39,828 nt of DNA from Thermoanaerobacteraceae bacterium (lineage in GTDB: Bacteria; Bacillota; Thermoanaerobacteria; Thermoanaerobacterales; UBA4877): assembly GCA_030016635.1 (NCBI GenBank), contig JASEJQ010000017.1, forward strand, positions 1 to 39,828, written 5' to 3'. Below are positions 8,720 through 16,812 of this stretch, in pieces; position 1 is the stretch's first letter; the number at the start of each line of letters is the position of its first letter. Made by a program: the position numbers and the translations under genes. Under the pieces are notes generated by a model. It was not told the origin of the DNA. It was given only the letters and a program-made list of their open reading frames with translations, and did no database searches.

Positions 8720-8833
8720 CCATGCCTCCGAGGTTAGTTGTCGGGTTTGGGACGAAGGTATCCCTACCATCAATAAATGATGGATTCACCCCATTTTTAA
8801 TCCCCCGTACCTTTTAGAAGGACTCGGCAATCA
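8720..8833 (-). ncRNA. c-di-AMP riboswitch (ydaO-yuaA class)
   Basis: The minus-strand leader of the NlpC/P60 gene contains, in order, the signature blocks of the ydaO class: TGCCGAGTCC, ACGGGGGA, ATGGGGTGAATC, GTAGGGATACC, CGTCCCAAACCCGAC and CTAACCTCGGAGGC. This class binds cyclic di-AMP and usually turns expression off when ligand is high. The final paired segment ends about ten bases before the GGGAG ribosome binding site, leaving no room for a separate terminator hairpin, so control may act on translation. Exact ends are approximate. Confidence 0.92.
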
Positions 8834-8866
8834 TAGATAAATATGTATTGTATCAGGATATAAAAA

Positions 8867-8953
8867 TGGTGCCGAGAGCGGGACTCGAACCCGCATGAGG
8901 AATCCCTCACTACCCCCTCAAAGTAGCGTGTCTGCCAATTCCACCATCTCGGC
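8867..8953 (-). tRNA. tRNA-Leu (GAG anticodon)
   Basis: An 87-base tRNA including an encoded CCA end. The acceptor stem is GCCGAGA/TCTCGGC, and the T-arm (GCGGGTTCGAGTCCCGC), a long class II variable arm and the leucine-type D-loop are all clear. The anticodon loop reads TTGAGGG, giving anticodon GAG, which reads CUC and CUU codons. Confidence 0.96.
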
Positions 8954-8969
8954 ACATTCAACGTTACCT

Positions 8970-8998
8970 ATTATAATATAAGTTTGTAGGCAAGTCAA
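8970..8998 (-). promoter_or_regulatory. Promoter of tRNA-Leu(GAG)
   Basis: TTGACT (8998-8993) and TATAAT (8975-8970) are 17 bases apart on the minus strand, and the tRNA begins 16 bases after the -10. No terminator separates the pncB stop codon (9007) from this promoter. Confidence 0.88.
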
Positions 8999-9006
8999 TA
9001 TAGTAT

Positions 9007-10041
9007 TTATAACATTTTTATCAGTTTAGGGTTTTCAATTATACCTGGTATCCTTCCTCTCTTAGCTATTGGAGCACCATTTACTTCTTTAATATCCATA
9101 GTCATATCAATAGGTCTGGCATCTGAAATAAAACTACCTACTCCAAATGCATCAACCCCTGCATCTGCAAGCTCAGATATCTTTTCAGGATATAAACCAC
9201 CAGAAACTATAATCTTTACATTCTTATATCCTTTCTGGTCAAGTCTCGCCCTAAGCTCTTTTATAAGCTCGGTAGTTACTCCGCCCCTTTCACTTGGTGT
9301 ATCCACTCTTATTCCATATAGCTTATCTCCCAATAGTTCTGCAACCCTGAGGGCCTCTTCCGCTTCATCTTTAAATGTATCAATAAGTATTGTCCTATTT
9401 TCATCAGGTTTTGATATTTCATCATATGCTTTAGCTACAGTCAATGTGTCACCAGCAATCAAAAAAGCTGCATGAGGCACTGTACCGGTTGGATCTTTAC
9501 CAAATAACCTTGCTCCAAGGATGCAGCTCGCATTATCAGCTCCTCCAACCAGTGCAGCCCTTTCCATCACAGGGGCAACAGATGGGTGTACATGCCTTGC
9601 ACCAAAACATAATAATGGCTTCCCTTTACATGCGTCTTTGGCTTTTCTTGCTGCTGTTGCCCAGGCACACGAGCTGGCAAGTATGCCAAGTATTACAGTT
9701 TCGTATATGCCAAACTCTGAATAAGGGCCCTTAATTCTTACCAGTGTATCCTTGGGTGAAAAGGTCTCGCCCTCTTTCAATGCCCAGACTTCAATATTTC
9801 TATCCTTTAAAACATTTAGTGCTTCTGTTATTCCGGCGAATATCCCTTCCTCTCTTGCAAAAATCTCTGCAGTGACCGGAGTATTTTCGATGTTGAGATG
9901 GGACAATATATCCATAGTCCTCAAGAAATAGATATCCGTGGTCTTTCCTTCCAGTATTTCTTCATGTGTTGCAGAAAACAATTTCCTGTCTGGTTCTATT
10001 TTTACTCTGTCAAGGTCTTTTAGGCTTTTCATTTGTTTCAT
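9007..10041 (-). CDS. pncB: Nicotinate phosphoribosyltransferase
   Basis: Converts nicotinate and PRPP to nicotinate mononucleotide in the NAD salvage pathway. The 344-residue protein is the short form found in clostridia and archaea. Recognisable segments are FSATHEEI near the N-terminus, the central FGARHVHP and GADNASCILGARLFG, and the phosphate-binding VSGGLYPEKI followed by DAFGVGSFI. The first ATG (10041) has AGAAGG about ten bases upstream and is preferred over the ATG three codons in. The gene starts 32 bases inside the end of the lytic transglycosylase gene, so translation is probably coupled. Assignment to the nicotinate rather than the nicotinamide enzyme rests on overall family resemblance. 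Confidence 0.9.
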   Translation of the reverse strand: MKQMKSLKDLDRVKIEPDRKLFSATHEEILEGKTTDIYFLRTMDILSHLNIENTPVTAEIFAREEGIFAGITEALNVLKDRNIEVWALKEGETFSPKDTLVRIKGPYSEFGIYETVILGILASSCAWATAARKAKDACKGKPLLCFGARHVHPSVAPVMERAALVGGADNASCILGARLFGKDPTGTVPHAAFLIAGDTLTVAKAYDEISKPDENRTILIDTFKDEAEEALRVAELLGDKLYGIRVDTPSERGGVTTELIKELRARLDQKGYKNVKIIVSGGLYPEKISELADAGVDAFGVGSFISDARPIDMTMDIKEVNGAPIAKRGRIPGIIENPKLIKML

Positions 10042-10633
10042 TTATACTGATACCTTCTTTCTTTTGCTCTTTATAAAGTCTTGTGTACATTTTATAGTTT
10101 CTTGTAATTTTTTCTATATAATCCCGCGTTTCCTTAAATGGGATATCGCTTAGTTCTTTCCCGTCTTTGCTATACTTTGTGTTATTTAGCCATTTAAGCA
10201 CATTACCACTGCCGGCATTATATGCTGCAAGTACAAGGACCGGGTCTTTAAATTCCTGATTCAGGTTATTTAAATACCAGCACCCAAATCTGATATTTGT
10301 TTCAGGGGCGTAGAGAATATTGTTGCTATATCTATTTATACCAAGATTTTTCGCAATCCATTCCCCTGTATCAGGATGTATCTGCATGAGACCAACGGCT
10401 CCTCTAATTGAGACAGCTTCTGGATTAAAGTTGCTTTCTGCTTTTATTACAGCCAATACAAGGTATGGGTCAATGCCGTACTCATCCGCATATTTTTCTA
10501 CTATATCCATGTATTTTAGTGGATACCTGAACCTTAATATAGTGTCGTAAATCTTTAATGAGACGGGTATAGTTAGTGCTAAAATTAAAAAGATTATTAT
10601 AATAAACACCCATTTACGAGGAATAAAGATCAA
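10010..10633 (-). CDS. Membrane-anchored lytic transglycosylase (SLT domain)
   Basis: Cleaves the glycan strands of peptidoglycan. An N-terminal hydrophobic helix (IIIIFLILALTIPVSL) anchors it in the membrane. The SLT domain shows the catalytic glutamate in AVIKAESNFNP, then GAVGLMQIHPDTG and LAAYNAGSGNV, the standard family signatures. The frame extends to a TTG at 10657, but GGGGG lies about nine bases before a second TTG at 10633, which I take as the start (207 residues). It lies between coaE and pncB in a compact minus-strand group, an unrelated mixture that probably reflects shared transcription rather than shared function. Confidence 0.9.
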   Translation of the reverse strand: MIFIPRKWVFIIIIFLILALTIPVSLKIYDTILRFRYPLKYMDIVEKYADEYGIDPYLVLAVIKAESNFNPEAVSIRGAVGLMQIHPDTGEWIAKNLGINRYSNNILYAPETNIRFGCWYLNNLNQEFKDPVLVLAAYNAGSGNVLKWLNNTKYSKDGKELSDIPFKETRDYIEKITRNYKMYTRLYKEQKKEGISINETNEKPKRP

Positions 10634-10690
10634 TGAATTATACCCCCACAACAGCAAATACCATATATCATAATTCTATGTAAAATCTAT

Positions 10691-11296
10691 TCAGTTATTC
10701 TCCATAATCACCCTTTCCCAAAGTTTGCTTACCTGGTTTCTAATATATCCTATGTCTTTACTGTTGTCAATTACGTAGTCAGCATATTTAACTTTTTCAC
10801 TTAATGGCATCTGGACACGAATACGGTTTATGGCATTTTCATAGGACAGCTTGTCCCTCTCTATAAGTCTCTTTATCTGCATGTCTTTATCCACTGATAC
10901 TACCCATATTTCATCCACCATGCTTTGTAAACCCATCTCAACCAGTATTGCAGCATCTAGTACTACTGCCTTTTCTTTGCCTTTCTTTTTCTCTTTTTCA
11001 ATAATCTCTGTAATCCTCTTGATAATTCTTGGGTGAGTTATCGCATTGAGTTTATCCAGCTTCTCTTTATCCGCAAAGACTATATTGCCCAGTTTTTTTC
11101 TGTCAATTTCTCCGTTGGGAAGCAGTATATCGCTGCCAAAGTAATCTACTATCTCTTTCCATGCTTCGCTTCCTTTTTTGATTATCTCTCTGGATATTTC
11201 ATCGGCATCTATTATATAAGCACCTAATCCTTTTAATATATTTGACACTGTACTCTTGCCGCTGGCAATTCCTCCCGTAAGACCTATTACTTTCAT
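10691..11296 (-). CDS. coaE: Dephospho-CoA kinase
   Basis: Catalyses the last step of coenzyme A synthesis, phosphorylating dephospho-CoA with ATP. The 201-residue protein starts with the P-loop [12 protein letters not shown] (residues 5-16) and continues with DADEISREI and the [10 protein letters not shown] segment typical of CoaE. The ATG is preceded by GAGGTGATGTT. It begins nine bases after the polA stop codon; the polA-coaE pairing is common in Firmicutes. Confidence 0.95.
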   Translation of the reverse strand: MKVIGLTGGIASGKSTVSNILKGLGAYIIDADEISREIIKKGSEAWKEIVDYFGSDILLPNGEIDRKKLGNIVFADKEKLDKLNAITHPRIIKRITEIIEKEKKKGKEKAVVLDAAILVEMGLQSMVDEIWVVSVDKDMQIKRLIERDKLSYENAINRIRVQMPLSEKVKYADYVIDNSKDIGYIRNQVSKLWERVIMENN

Positions 11297-11305
11297 AACA
11301 TCACC

Positions 11306-13930
11306 TCATTTGGCATCATACCAGTTTTTGCCATAATTAACCTCAGCAATGAGGGGCACCTTTAATAAAAGGGCATTTTCCATCTCTTGCTTCACAATTT
11401 GCATTATCTCTTCCAGTTCATTTTTTATTACGTCAAAAATGAGCTCATCATGAACCTGAAGTATTAGCCTGGACTTATAGTCTTCTATCCTTCGATGCAC
11501 ATTTACCATGGCTATTTTTATAATATCTGCAGCACTTCCCTGTATTGGAGTGTTCATTGCAATGCGTTCCCCAAATAACCGTATATTTCTGTTTTTCGAG
11601 GTTATCTCTGGAATGTAGCGCCTTCTGTTCATGATGGTTGTAACATAGCCTACCTCCTTGGCTTTTTTTACACACTCGTCCAGATATTCTTTTACCCTGG
11701 GATATCTTTTAAAGTAATTTTTGATATATTCTGATGCCACCTCTCTTGGTATCCTGAGGTCTCGGGCCAGGCCAAAATCACTAATACCATATACAATTCC
11801 AAAGTTTACAGCCTTGGCACTCCTCCTCATTTCCGAAGTCACCTTATCCAGAGGCACATTGAAGACCTCTGAGGCGGTCCTTGTATGTATGTCTTCCCCG
11901 GAAATAAATGAATTTATCAGGTTTTCATCCCCGGATAAATGGGCTAATACCCTGAGCTCTATTTGAGAATAGTCTGCAGAAAGTATCATGTGGTCATCAT
12001 CAGAGGGAATAAATACCCTTCTTATCTGTCTGCCCATATCTGTCCTTATAGGGATATTCTGCAGGTTCGGCTCGGTACTGCTTATCCTGCCGGTGGCAGT
12101 CACAGTCTGATTGAAACTGGTATGTATCTTCTCGCTTTTCTCTGTAAGTTTTATAAATCCATCAATATAAGTGGACTTTAATTTCGATATCTGCCTGTAT
12201 TCCAGTATTCTGGCTACTATATCATGCTGAGATGCCAGCTCCTCCAGGACTTCGGCATCTGTAGAGTATCCTGTTTTGGTCTTTTTAATCACCGGAAGGT
12301 TGAGCTTTTCAAAAAGTATGTGAGAAAGCTGCTTCGGTGAATTAATGTTGAACTCCTCTCCAGCAAGTCTGTAAATTTCTTCTGTAATTCTGGATAGCTG
12401 CTCAGTAAATTCTTTATCCAGCCTTAAAAGTTCGTCCCTATCTATATTAAAGCCCGTGCACTCCATATCAGCCAGAACTATAATCAGAGGCATTTCTATT
12501 TCATTGAACAGCCTGTCCATAAAAAGTTCGTCAAGCCTCTCCTTCATGAGAGCTTCTGATTCATTTATGACCTCTGCTTCTTCTCCAAGAAGCTGGTTTA
12601 GAGTTTCTTCATCTATCTCATGAAAATCTACCCTATTTCTTCCCTTGCCAAAGATTGAGTCATCCAATATATCTTTGTTTAGAAAATCTTTTGCTATCTG
12701 TCTTATGGTATATTCAGATTCAGTTGCATTTAAAAGATATGCTGCAATGGCGGAGTCAAAGCTTATATTTTCCGGCCTAAAGCCTTTACTTATAGAAAGA
12801 TTCAAAAGTCCTTTTAAATCGTGTCCAAGCTTCTTTACACTGCCGTCGGACAGAAGCTTATAAAGAACATCCCTCATCCTTTCATCAAGCCTGTATAGGG
12901 GCAAAAAAACCGTCTCATGTCTTTGATTGCTGAGGGCTGCCATGGCCAGGCCGCCATCGTAAATCCTGTAACTTATGGCTATCCTTTCAACACCCTTTGT
13001 GTATTCATTAAAATCATCCACGTTATCTATTGTCTTGTAAACAACCTTATCTACAACTATTCTGGCATCCTCTGCCGGTATTTTATTTAACAAAGACTTA
13101 AACTCCAGCTCTTCAAAAATATGCCTGATTTTATCATTGTCCGGTCCCTTAACAGCATATTCACCTATATCAAAGTCCAGCGGTATATCCCTGACTATGG
13201 TGGAGAGCCTCTTACTCAACAATGCCCTGTCCATATTTTCTGCAATTGATTCCCTAACCCTTTTATTTTTAACCTTCTCAACATTTTCAATGACTTTATC
13301 AATTGAGCCATATTCTTTTATAAGTTCAAGGGCTGTCTTTTCACCTATGCCAGGTACTCCAGGTATGTTGTCGGATTTATCACCCATTAATCCCTTAAGG
13401 TCTATGAACTCTTCAGGCGTAATACCATATTTCTCTTTGAACAGGTCAAGGTCATATACCTCCACATCTGTCATGCCCTTTTTGTTCAGTATAACTCTCG
13501 TTTTTTCAGAAACCAGCTGCAATGAATCCTTATCACCTGTAACTATGTACGTCTCATATCCATTTTCTTCTGCTATCCTGGACACCGTACCCAGTATATC
13601 GTCAGCTTCGAAACCAGGCATTTCTATTATTTTGATATTTAATGCAGATAATATATCATGCAGAATGGGTATTTGACTGGATAATTCATCAGGCATTTTT
13701 TCTCTCGTGGCCTTATAGGCATCATACTCCTTATGACGGAACGTAGGGGCTTTTACGTCAAACGCTACTGCGATATAGTCTGGTTTGTAGTCGTCTATCA
13801 CTTTAAAAAGCATTGTCATAAATCCATATACTGCATTCGTCCTTATACCCTTACTGTTCATAAGAGGGGGAAGGGCAAAAAAAGCCCGGTACAGCACACT
13901 GCTTCCGTCTATAAGCATCAATCGTTTCAA
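11306..13930 (-). CDS. polA: DNA polymerase I
   Basis: Repair and Okazaki-fragment polymerase of 874 residues. It has an N-terminal 5'-3' nuclease domain (DGSSVLYRAFFALPP, GDKDSLQLVS, GDKSDNIPGVPGIGEKTA) and a C-terminal family A polymerase domain (LSADYSQIELRVLAHLSGD, RRSAKAVNFGIVYGIS, QVHDELIFD). The middle 3'-5' exonuclease-like domain lacks the DxE acidic motif at its start: the equivalent strand reads RIAISYRIYDGG. Proofreading is therefore probably absent, as in the Bacillus and Thermus enzymes. The start is a TTG with GGTGG six bases upstream; an ATG four codons later is possible. Confidence 0.96.
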   Translation of the reverse strand: MKRLMLIDGSSVLYRAFFALPPLMNSKGIRTNAVYGFMTMLFKVIDDYKPDYIAVAFDVKAPTFRHKEYDAYKATREKMPDELSSQIPILHDILSALNIKIIEMPGFEADDILGTVSRIAEENGYETYIVTGDKDSLQLVSEKTRVILNKKGMTDVEVYDLDLFKEKYGITPEEFIDLKGLMGDKSDNIPGVPGIGEKTALELIKEYGSIDKVIENVEKVKNKRVRESIAENMDRALLSKRLSTIVRDIPLDFDIGEYAVKGPDNDKIRHIFEELEFKSLLNKIPAEDARIVVDKVVYKTIDNVDDFNEYTKGVERIAISYRIYDGGLAMAALSNQRHETVFLPLYRLDERMRDVLYKLLSDGSVKKLGHDLKGLLNLSISKGFRPENISFDSAIAAYLLNATESEYTIRQIAKDFLNKDILDDSIFGKGRNRVDFHEIDEETLNQLLGEEAEVINESEALMKERLDELFMDRLFNEIEMPLIIVLADMECTGFNIDRDELLRLDKEFTEQLSRITEEIYRLAGEEFNINSPKQLSHILFEKLNLPVIKKTKTGYSTDAEVLEELASQHDIVARILEYRQISKLKSTYIDGFIKLTEKSEKIHTSFNQTVTATGRISSTEPNLQNIPIRTDMGRQIRRVFIPSDDDHMILSADYSQIELRVLAHLSGDENLINSFISGEDIHTRTASEVFNVPLDKVTSEMRRSAKAVNFGIVYGISDFGLARDLRIPREVASEYIKNYFKRYPRVKEYLDECVKKAKEVGYVTTIMNRRRYIPEITSKNRNIRLFGERIAMNTPIQGSAADIIKIAMVNVHRRIEDYKSRLILQVHDELIFDVIKNELEEIMQIVKQEMENALLLKVPLIAEVNYGKNWYDAK

Positions 13931-13962
13931 TGATTTCCACCACCCAAAATATTATTATCTTT

Positions 13963-13968
13963 ATTATA
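13963..13968 (-). promoter_or_regulatory. Probable -10 element for polA
   Basis: A perfect TATAAT on the minus strand lies 33 bases upstream of the polA start, in the short gap after the L,D-transpeptidase terminator. The TTGACC inside that terminator stem is only 14 bases upstream, too close for a good -35, so the promoter is only partly supported. Confidence 0.45.
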
Positions 13969-13971
13969 CTA

Positions 13972-13996
13972 TAAAAATAAGCGGTCAATACCGCTT
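13972..13996 (-). terminator. Intrinsic terminator after the L,D-transpeptidase
   Basis: A minus-strand stem AAGCGGT/ACCGCTT with a four-base loop, followed by ATTTTTAT, overlaps the stop codon of the gene at 13985-15163. Confidence 0.82.
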
Positions 13997-15163
13997 AATT
14001 TGTATAATACCATATCTGGAACTGATTTCATAGTTGAATTTAAAGATATCCGAAAGCTCTTTTATTCCCATATATGAGATGCCATTTAAAATCACCGGTG
14101 ATACTGGCTGATTGTCAATACTTACCGTATTTGTTGCCTCATCCCATTTAACCTCATATCCAAGATATTCTCCAAGGGATTTTAGTGGCAGTTTTATATC
14201 CCGGCTATCATAGTTGGCATAATATACCTGTGAAACATATTTCCCATTCAAGAAGACCATATCATTTTTAATATCTATTATTTGCGCACTCTGGTCCAGC
14301 TCATAATCTAAATTTAATAAATCAAGCAGATGAATAAGATTTACATATATCCTGTTCTTATTTACATACTCGATACCTTCCCCATTTATAGACATTATGC
14401 CCGTATCCAGATTCAGGAGATAGTCTATTCCAAAAATACTTTTTAAAGCATCAGCAGATAGATATACAGCCTCATTATCTGCTAAAATATCGGCCGAGAG
14501 GTATTTGTCTCCTTTAGTCAATACCCAGCCGTCTGAATAAAAAGCAGCTTTCTTTTTATAATTAGTGAAAATATGTTTAAATCTTTCCTCATCTATGGTC
14601 AGGCCCATTTCAATTAACTTTGACCTTATTTTTTCTTCTGTATTTACTCCTCGACCGTATATATCCGGGTATACCTCCAGAACCTTTTTTTCACCATTGC
14701 TTATCTCAAACATGGTTTGATAGGTTATTGTGATTGGCATGCCTACCTCAACCATCTCATAAAGCTCCTCTACATCGCTGTTGTACATACGCACGCATCC
14801 CAGCGAAGCCATTGTGCCTATGGATTTTGGATTGTTATTCCCATGGATGCCATAGCCGGGATAAAAGTTTATCCAGCGGTGGCCAAGAGGGTTATTTTTG
14901 CCGGGAAGAACAGGCTTGCCGCCATCAGGAGGATACCATGTGGGATCTTTAACCTTGACTTTAACATTATAACTTCCGTCTGGAGTATTGGTCAGTGCCT
15001 TGCCTATAGCTACCGGATAGTCCCTGTGTACATCTCCCTTATCAAAATGCAGGGCGAGACTGGGAAGATTTATGGTAATTCCATCACCGGGTGCAGCAGC
15101 CCCTGCAGTACAAGTTGAAAATACAAGTAATAAAATTATTCCAATAAATAATAACCTCTTCAT
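13985..15163 (-). CDS. Secreted L,D-transpeptidase (YkuD) with copper amine oxidase-like repeats
   Basis: A secreted 392-residue protein with a signal peptide (residues 1-24). A YkuD catalytic domain follows (about 28-150), with the HGNN motif at His107 and the nucleophile Cys123 in SLGCVRM. These enzymes make 3-3 cross-links in peptidoglycan or attach proteins to it. Residues about 210-392 look like tandem copper amine oxidase N-terminal-type modules, such as LNGKYVSQVYY and LPLKSLGEYLGYEVKWDEATNTVSI. In clostridia these modules accompany extracellular enzymes and probably bind the wall. The ATG has AGGGG seven bases upstream, but that site lies in a strong stem. Signal, catalytic and repeat regions are all intact. 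Confidence 0.93.
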   Translation of the reverse strand: MKRLLFIGIILLLVFSTCTAGAAAPGDGITINLPSLALHFDKGDVHRDYPVAIGKALTNTPDGSYNVKVKVKDPTWYPPDGGKPVLPGKNNPLGHRWINFYPGYGIHGNNNPKSIGTMASLGCVRMYNSDVEELYEMVEVGMPITITYQTMFEISNGEKKVLEVYPDIYGRGVNTEEKIRSKLIEMGLTIDEERFKHIFTNYKKKAAFYSDGWVLTKGDKYLSADILADNEAVYLSADALKSIFGIDYLLNLDTGIMSINGEGIEYVNKNRIYVNLIHLLDLLNLDYELDQSAQIIDIKNDMVFLNGKYVSQVYYANYDSRDIKLPLKSLGEYLGYEVKWDEATNTVSIDNQPVSPVILNGISYMGIKELSDIFKFNYEISSRYGIIQIKRY

Positions 15164-15171
15164 ACAAAGTC

Positions 15172-15211
15172 CCCTTTTAATAGCATTTCTTTATATGCTT
15201 ATTAAAAAGGG
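15172..15211 (-). promoter_or_regulatory. Leader hairpin covering the L,D-transpeptidase ribosome binding site
   Basis: On the minus strand, CCCTTTTTAATAAGCAT (15211-15195) can pair with ATGCTATTAAAAGGG (15186-15172) around an eight-base loop, with two single-base bulges and about 15 pairs. The 3' arm contains most of the AGGGG that serves as ribosome binding site for the gene starting at 15163. There is no T-run after the stem, so it does not look like a terminator. Confidence 0.6.
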
Positions 15212-15281
15212 ATTACTATTATGACGCATTTAATTAATTTTAACCAAAATTTAACCTTACTGCAAATAGTCAATTATATAC

Positions 15282-15490
15282 ATGGCCATAACATCCCGGC
15301 ATCTGGGCGCTCGTCTTGATACACTACGGATTCGTGTCTGTATTCCGCCAGGTGCGCCTCCATTCGGCGTCCTGCCTCAGCGTCGGCTCATCTGGCGTCC
15401 ATGCCAGATGTCCTGGCTATATTTGCTACTCATCAAGAGTATCATAGACTCGCTTTAAGGCTGCCTTTGGATGTTGTATGCCATGTCTGG
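15282..15490. repeat. GC-rich structured intergenic segment, candidate dispersed repeat
   Basis: The 331-base gap between the L,D-transpeptidase gene and aroC has an AT-rich half (15164-15280) and a distinctly GC-richer half. The second half contains a perfect eight-base-pair hairpin, CATCTGGC/GCCAGATG, around 15397-15418 and repeated GACGC(C/T) blocks on the minus strand. Its composition differs from the flanks, and it interrupts no gene. A 58-codon open frame (15282-15458, plus strand) has no ribosome binding site and is probably chance. Terminal repeats or target duplications are not obvious. It may be a copy of a dispersed intergenic element or a structured RNA; only one copy is visible here. 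Confidence 0.35.
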
Positions 15491-15494
15491 TTAG

Positions 15495-16655
15495 TTATTG
15501 CAACTGAGTCAGATTTAACCTCTTGATATAATGATCGTATGCATTTTTTACTTCGTCGATATTATCTCCACCGAACTTATCCAGAAATGCTACTGCTATC
15601 TCCCACGCCACGACAGCTTTAAGCACTACAGATGCGGCAGGTACAGCGCAGACGTCACTTCTCTCCACCTGTGCCCTTACGGGCATCTTTGTATGAATGT
15701 CTACACTGTTTAATGGTCTTAGAAGGGTAGGTATCGGCTTTAAGGCACATCTTATAACTATATTCTCACCATTGGATATGCCGCCCTCTATCCCACCAGC
15801 ATTATTGGTCTTTCTGTAAAATCCACTTTCACCGTGGAAAATCTCGTCATGGACCTCACTTCCATATCTCTTGGCAGCTTCAAACCCCATGCCAATTTCC
15901 ACACCCTTGACGGACTGCACGCTCATACACGCTGCCGAGAGACGTGTGTCCAGCCTTTTATCCCACATAGTATGGCTTCCCAATCCTGCTGGTACATTCA
16001 TAGCCACAATCCGCACCACTCCACCCACCGTATCGCCAGATTCTTTAGCCTTATCTATCTCTGATATCATTTTCTTTTCAGTCTCTCTATCTCCACACCT
16101 TAAGAGAGAAGCATCGACATTGTTCCAGAAAGCCTCATCCATATTGTCCGGAACGGAGACAGCATGTCCTATGCTTACAACGTGAGATTTTACCTCAATA
16201 TGAAATAATTTTAAAAGTTCCATGGCAATGCCGCCTATGGCAGTCCTGATGGCAGTCTCTCTTGCACTTGCCCTTTCCAGTATATTCCTTGCATCATCAA
16301 AACCAAACTTCAGCATACCGGCAAGATCGGCATGGCCTGGCCTGGGCACTGTAACCTCTTTCCCTTCCTTTATTTCTCCCAAAGGGTCTATATACTCTTT
16401 CCAATTCTCATAGTCCCTGTTTTCTATCATCAATCCGATAGGCCCGCCTGTGGTTATTTTCCCTCTTACCCCGGATAGTATTGTAGCACTGTCATTTTCT
16501 ATCTCCATCCTCTTGCCTCTTCCATATACATTCTGCCTCTCACTTAGAAGCTTATTAACGCTCTCTATATTTATTTCTATGCCAGCAGGCATACCATCAA
16601 TTATACCCACATAGCATCTGCCATGAGATTCCCCTGCGTCCAAAAATCTCAACAT
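15495..16655 (-). CDS. aroC: Chorismate synthase
   Basis: Last enzyme of the shikimate pathway, converting EPSP to chorismate with reduced FMN. The protein carries the family signatures GESHGRCYVGIIDGMPAG near the N-terminus, VPRPGHADLAG and ERASARETAIRTAIGG. The frame extends to a TTG at 16670, but that TTG precedes GGGGG, and the ATG at 16655 sits eight bases after it; this start gives 386 residues, normal for the family. No other aromatic pathway gene is nearby, so it is an isolated member of the pathway here. Confidence 0.95.
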   Translation of the reverse strand: MLRFLDAGESHGRCYVGIIDGMPAGIEINIESVNKLLSERQNVYGRGKRMEIENDSATILSGVRGKITTGGPIGLMIENRDYENWKEYIDPLGEIKEGKEVTVPRPGHADLAGMLKFGFDDARNILERASARETAIRTAIGGIAMELLKLFHIEVKSHVVSIGHAVSVPDNMDEAFWNNVDASLLRCGDRETEKKMISEIDKAKESGDTVGGVVRIVAMNVPAGLGSHTMWDKRLDTRLSAACMSVQSVKGVEIGMGFEAAKRYGSEVHDEIFHGESGFYRKTNNAGGIEGGISNGENIVIRCALKPIPTLLRPLNSVDIHTKMPVRAQVERSDVCAVPAASVVLKAVVAWEIAVAFLDKFGGDNIDEVKNAYDHYIKRLNLTQLQ

Positions 16656-16677
16656 GATTTTTGCCCCCAAAAATACC

Positions 16678-16706
16678 TTGAAAAATATTACGGTTTATGT
16701 TATCAT
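16678..16706 (+). promoter_or_regulatory. Promoter of tRNA-Leu(CAA)
   Basis: TTGAAA (16678-16683) and TATCAT (16701-16706) are 17 bases apart, and the tRNA begins 15 bases after the -10. The promoter fires away from aroC, whose start is close by on the other strand. Confidence 0.8.
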
Positions 16707-16720
16707 ATCATACGTAATGT

Positions 16721-16809
16721 GCCGAAGTGGTGGAATTGGCAGACGCGCTGGACTCAAAATCCAGTAGGGCTCACACCCTGTGCGGGTTCGACTCCCGCCT
16801 TCGGCACCA
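16721..16809 (+). tRNA. tRNA-Leu (CAA anticodon)
   Basis: An 89-base tRNA including an encoded CCA end. The acceptor stem is GCCGAAG/CTTCGGC, with a long class II variable arm and a T-arm GCGGGTTCGACTCCCGC. The anticodon loop is CTCAAAA, giving CAA, which reads UUG codons. Its 3' end lies three bases from the stop codon of the convergent darA gene, with no clear terminator between them. Confidence 0.96.
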
Positions 16810-16812
16810 TTT

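Noticed and set aside
8705-8773. N-terminal extension of the NlpC/P60 protein
   Set aside because: This stretch is the 3' part of the c-di-AMP riboswitch and the ribosome binding site, not coding.
11306-13930. Missing proofreading motif in polA as a novel feature
   Set aside because: Loss of the 3'-5' exonuclease acids is common in Firmicutes and Thermus polymerases, so it is noted only in the annotation.
15282-15458. A 58-codon plus-strand frame in the GC-rich segment
   Set aside because: No ribosome binding site and an odd Arg/Pro/Leu-rich composition, and it covers the hairpin; probably a chance frame.
8867-16809. Two leucine tRNA genes as possible borders of an integrated element
   Set aside because: No integrase, no partial tRNA copy, and the genes between are housekeeping genes with ordinary composition.
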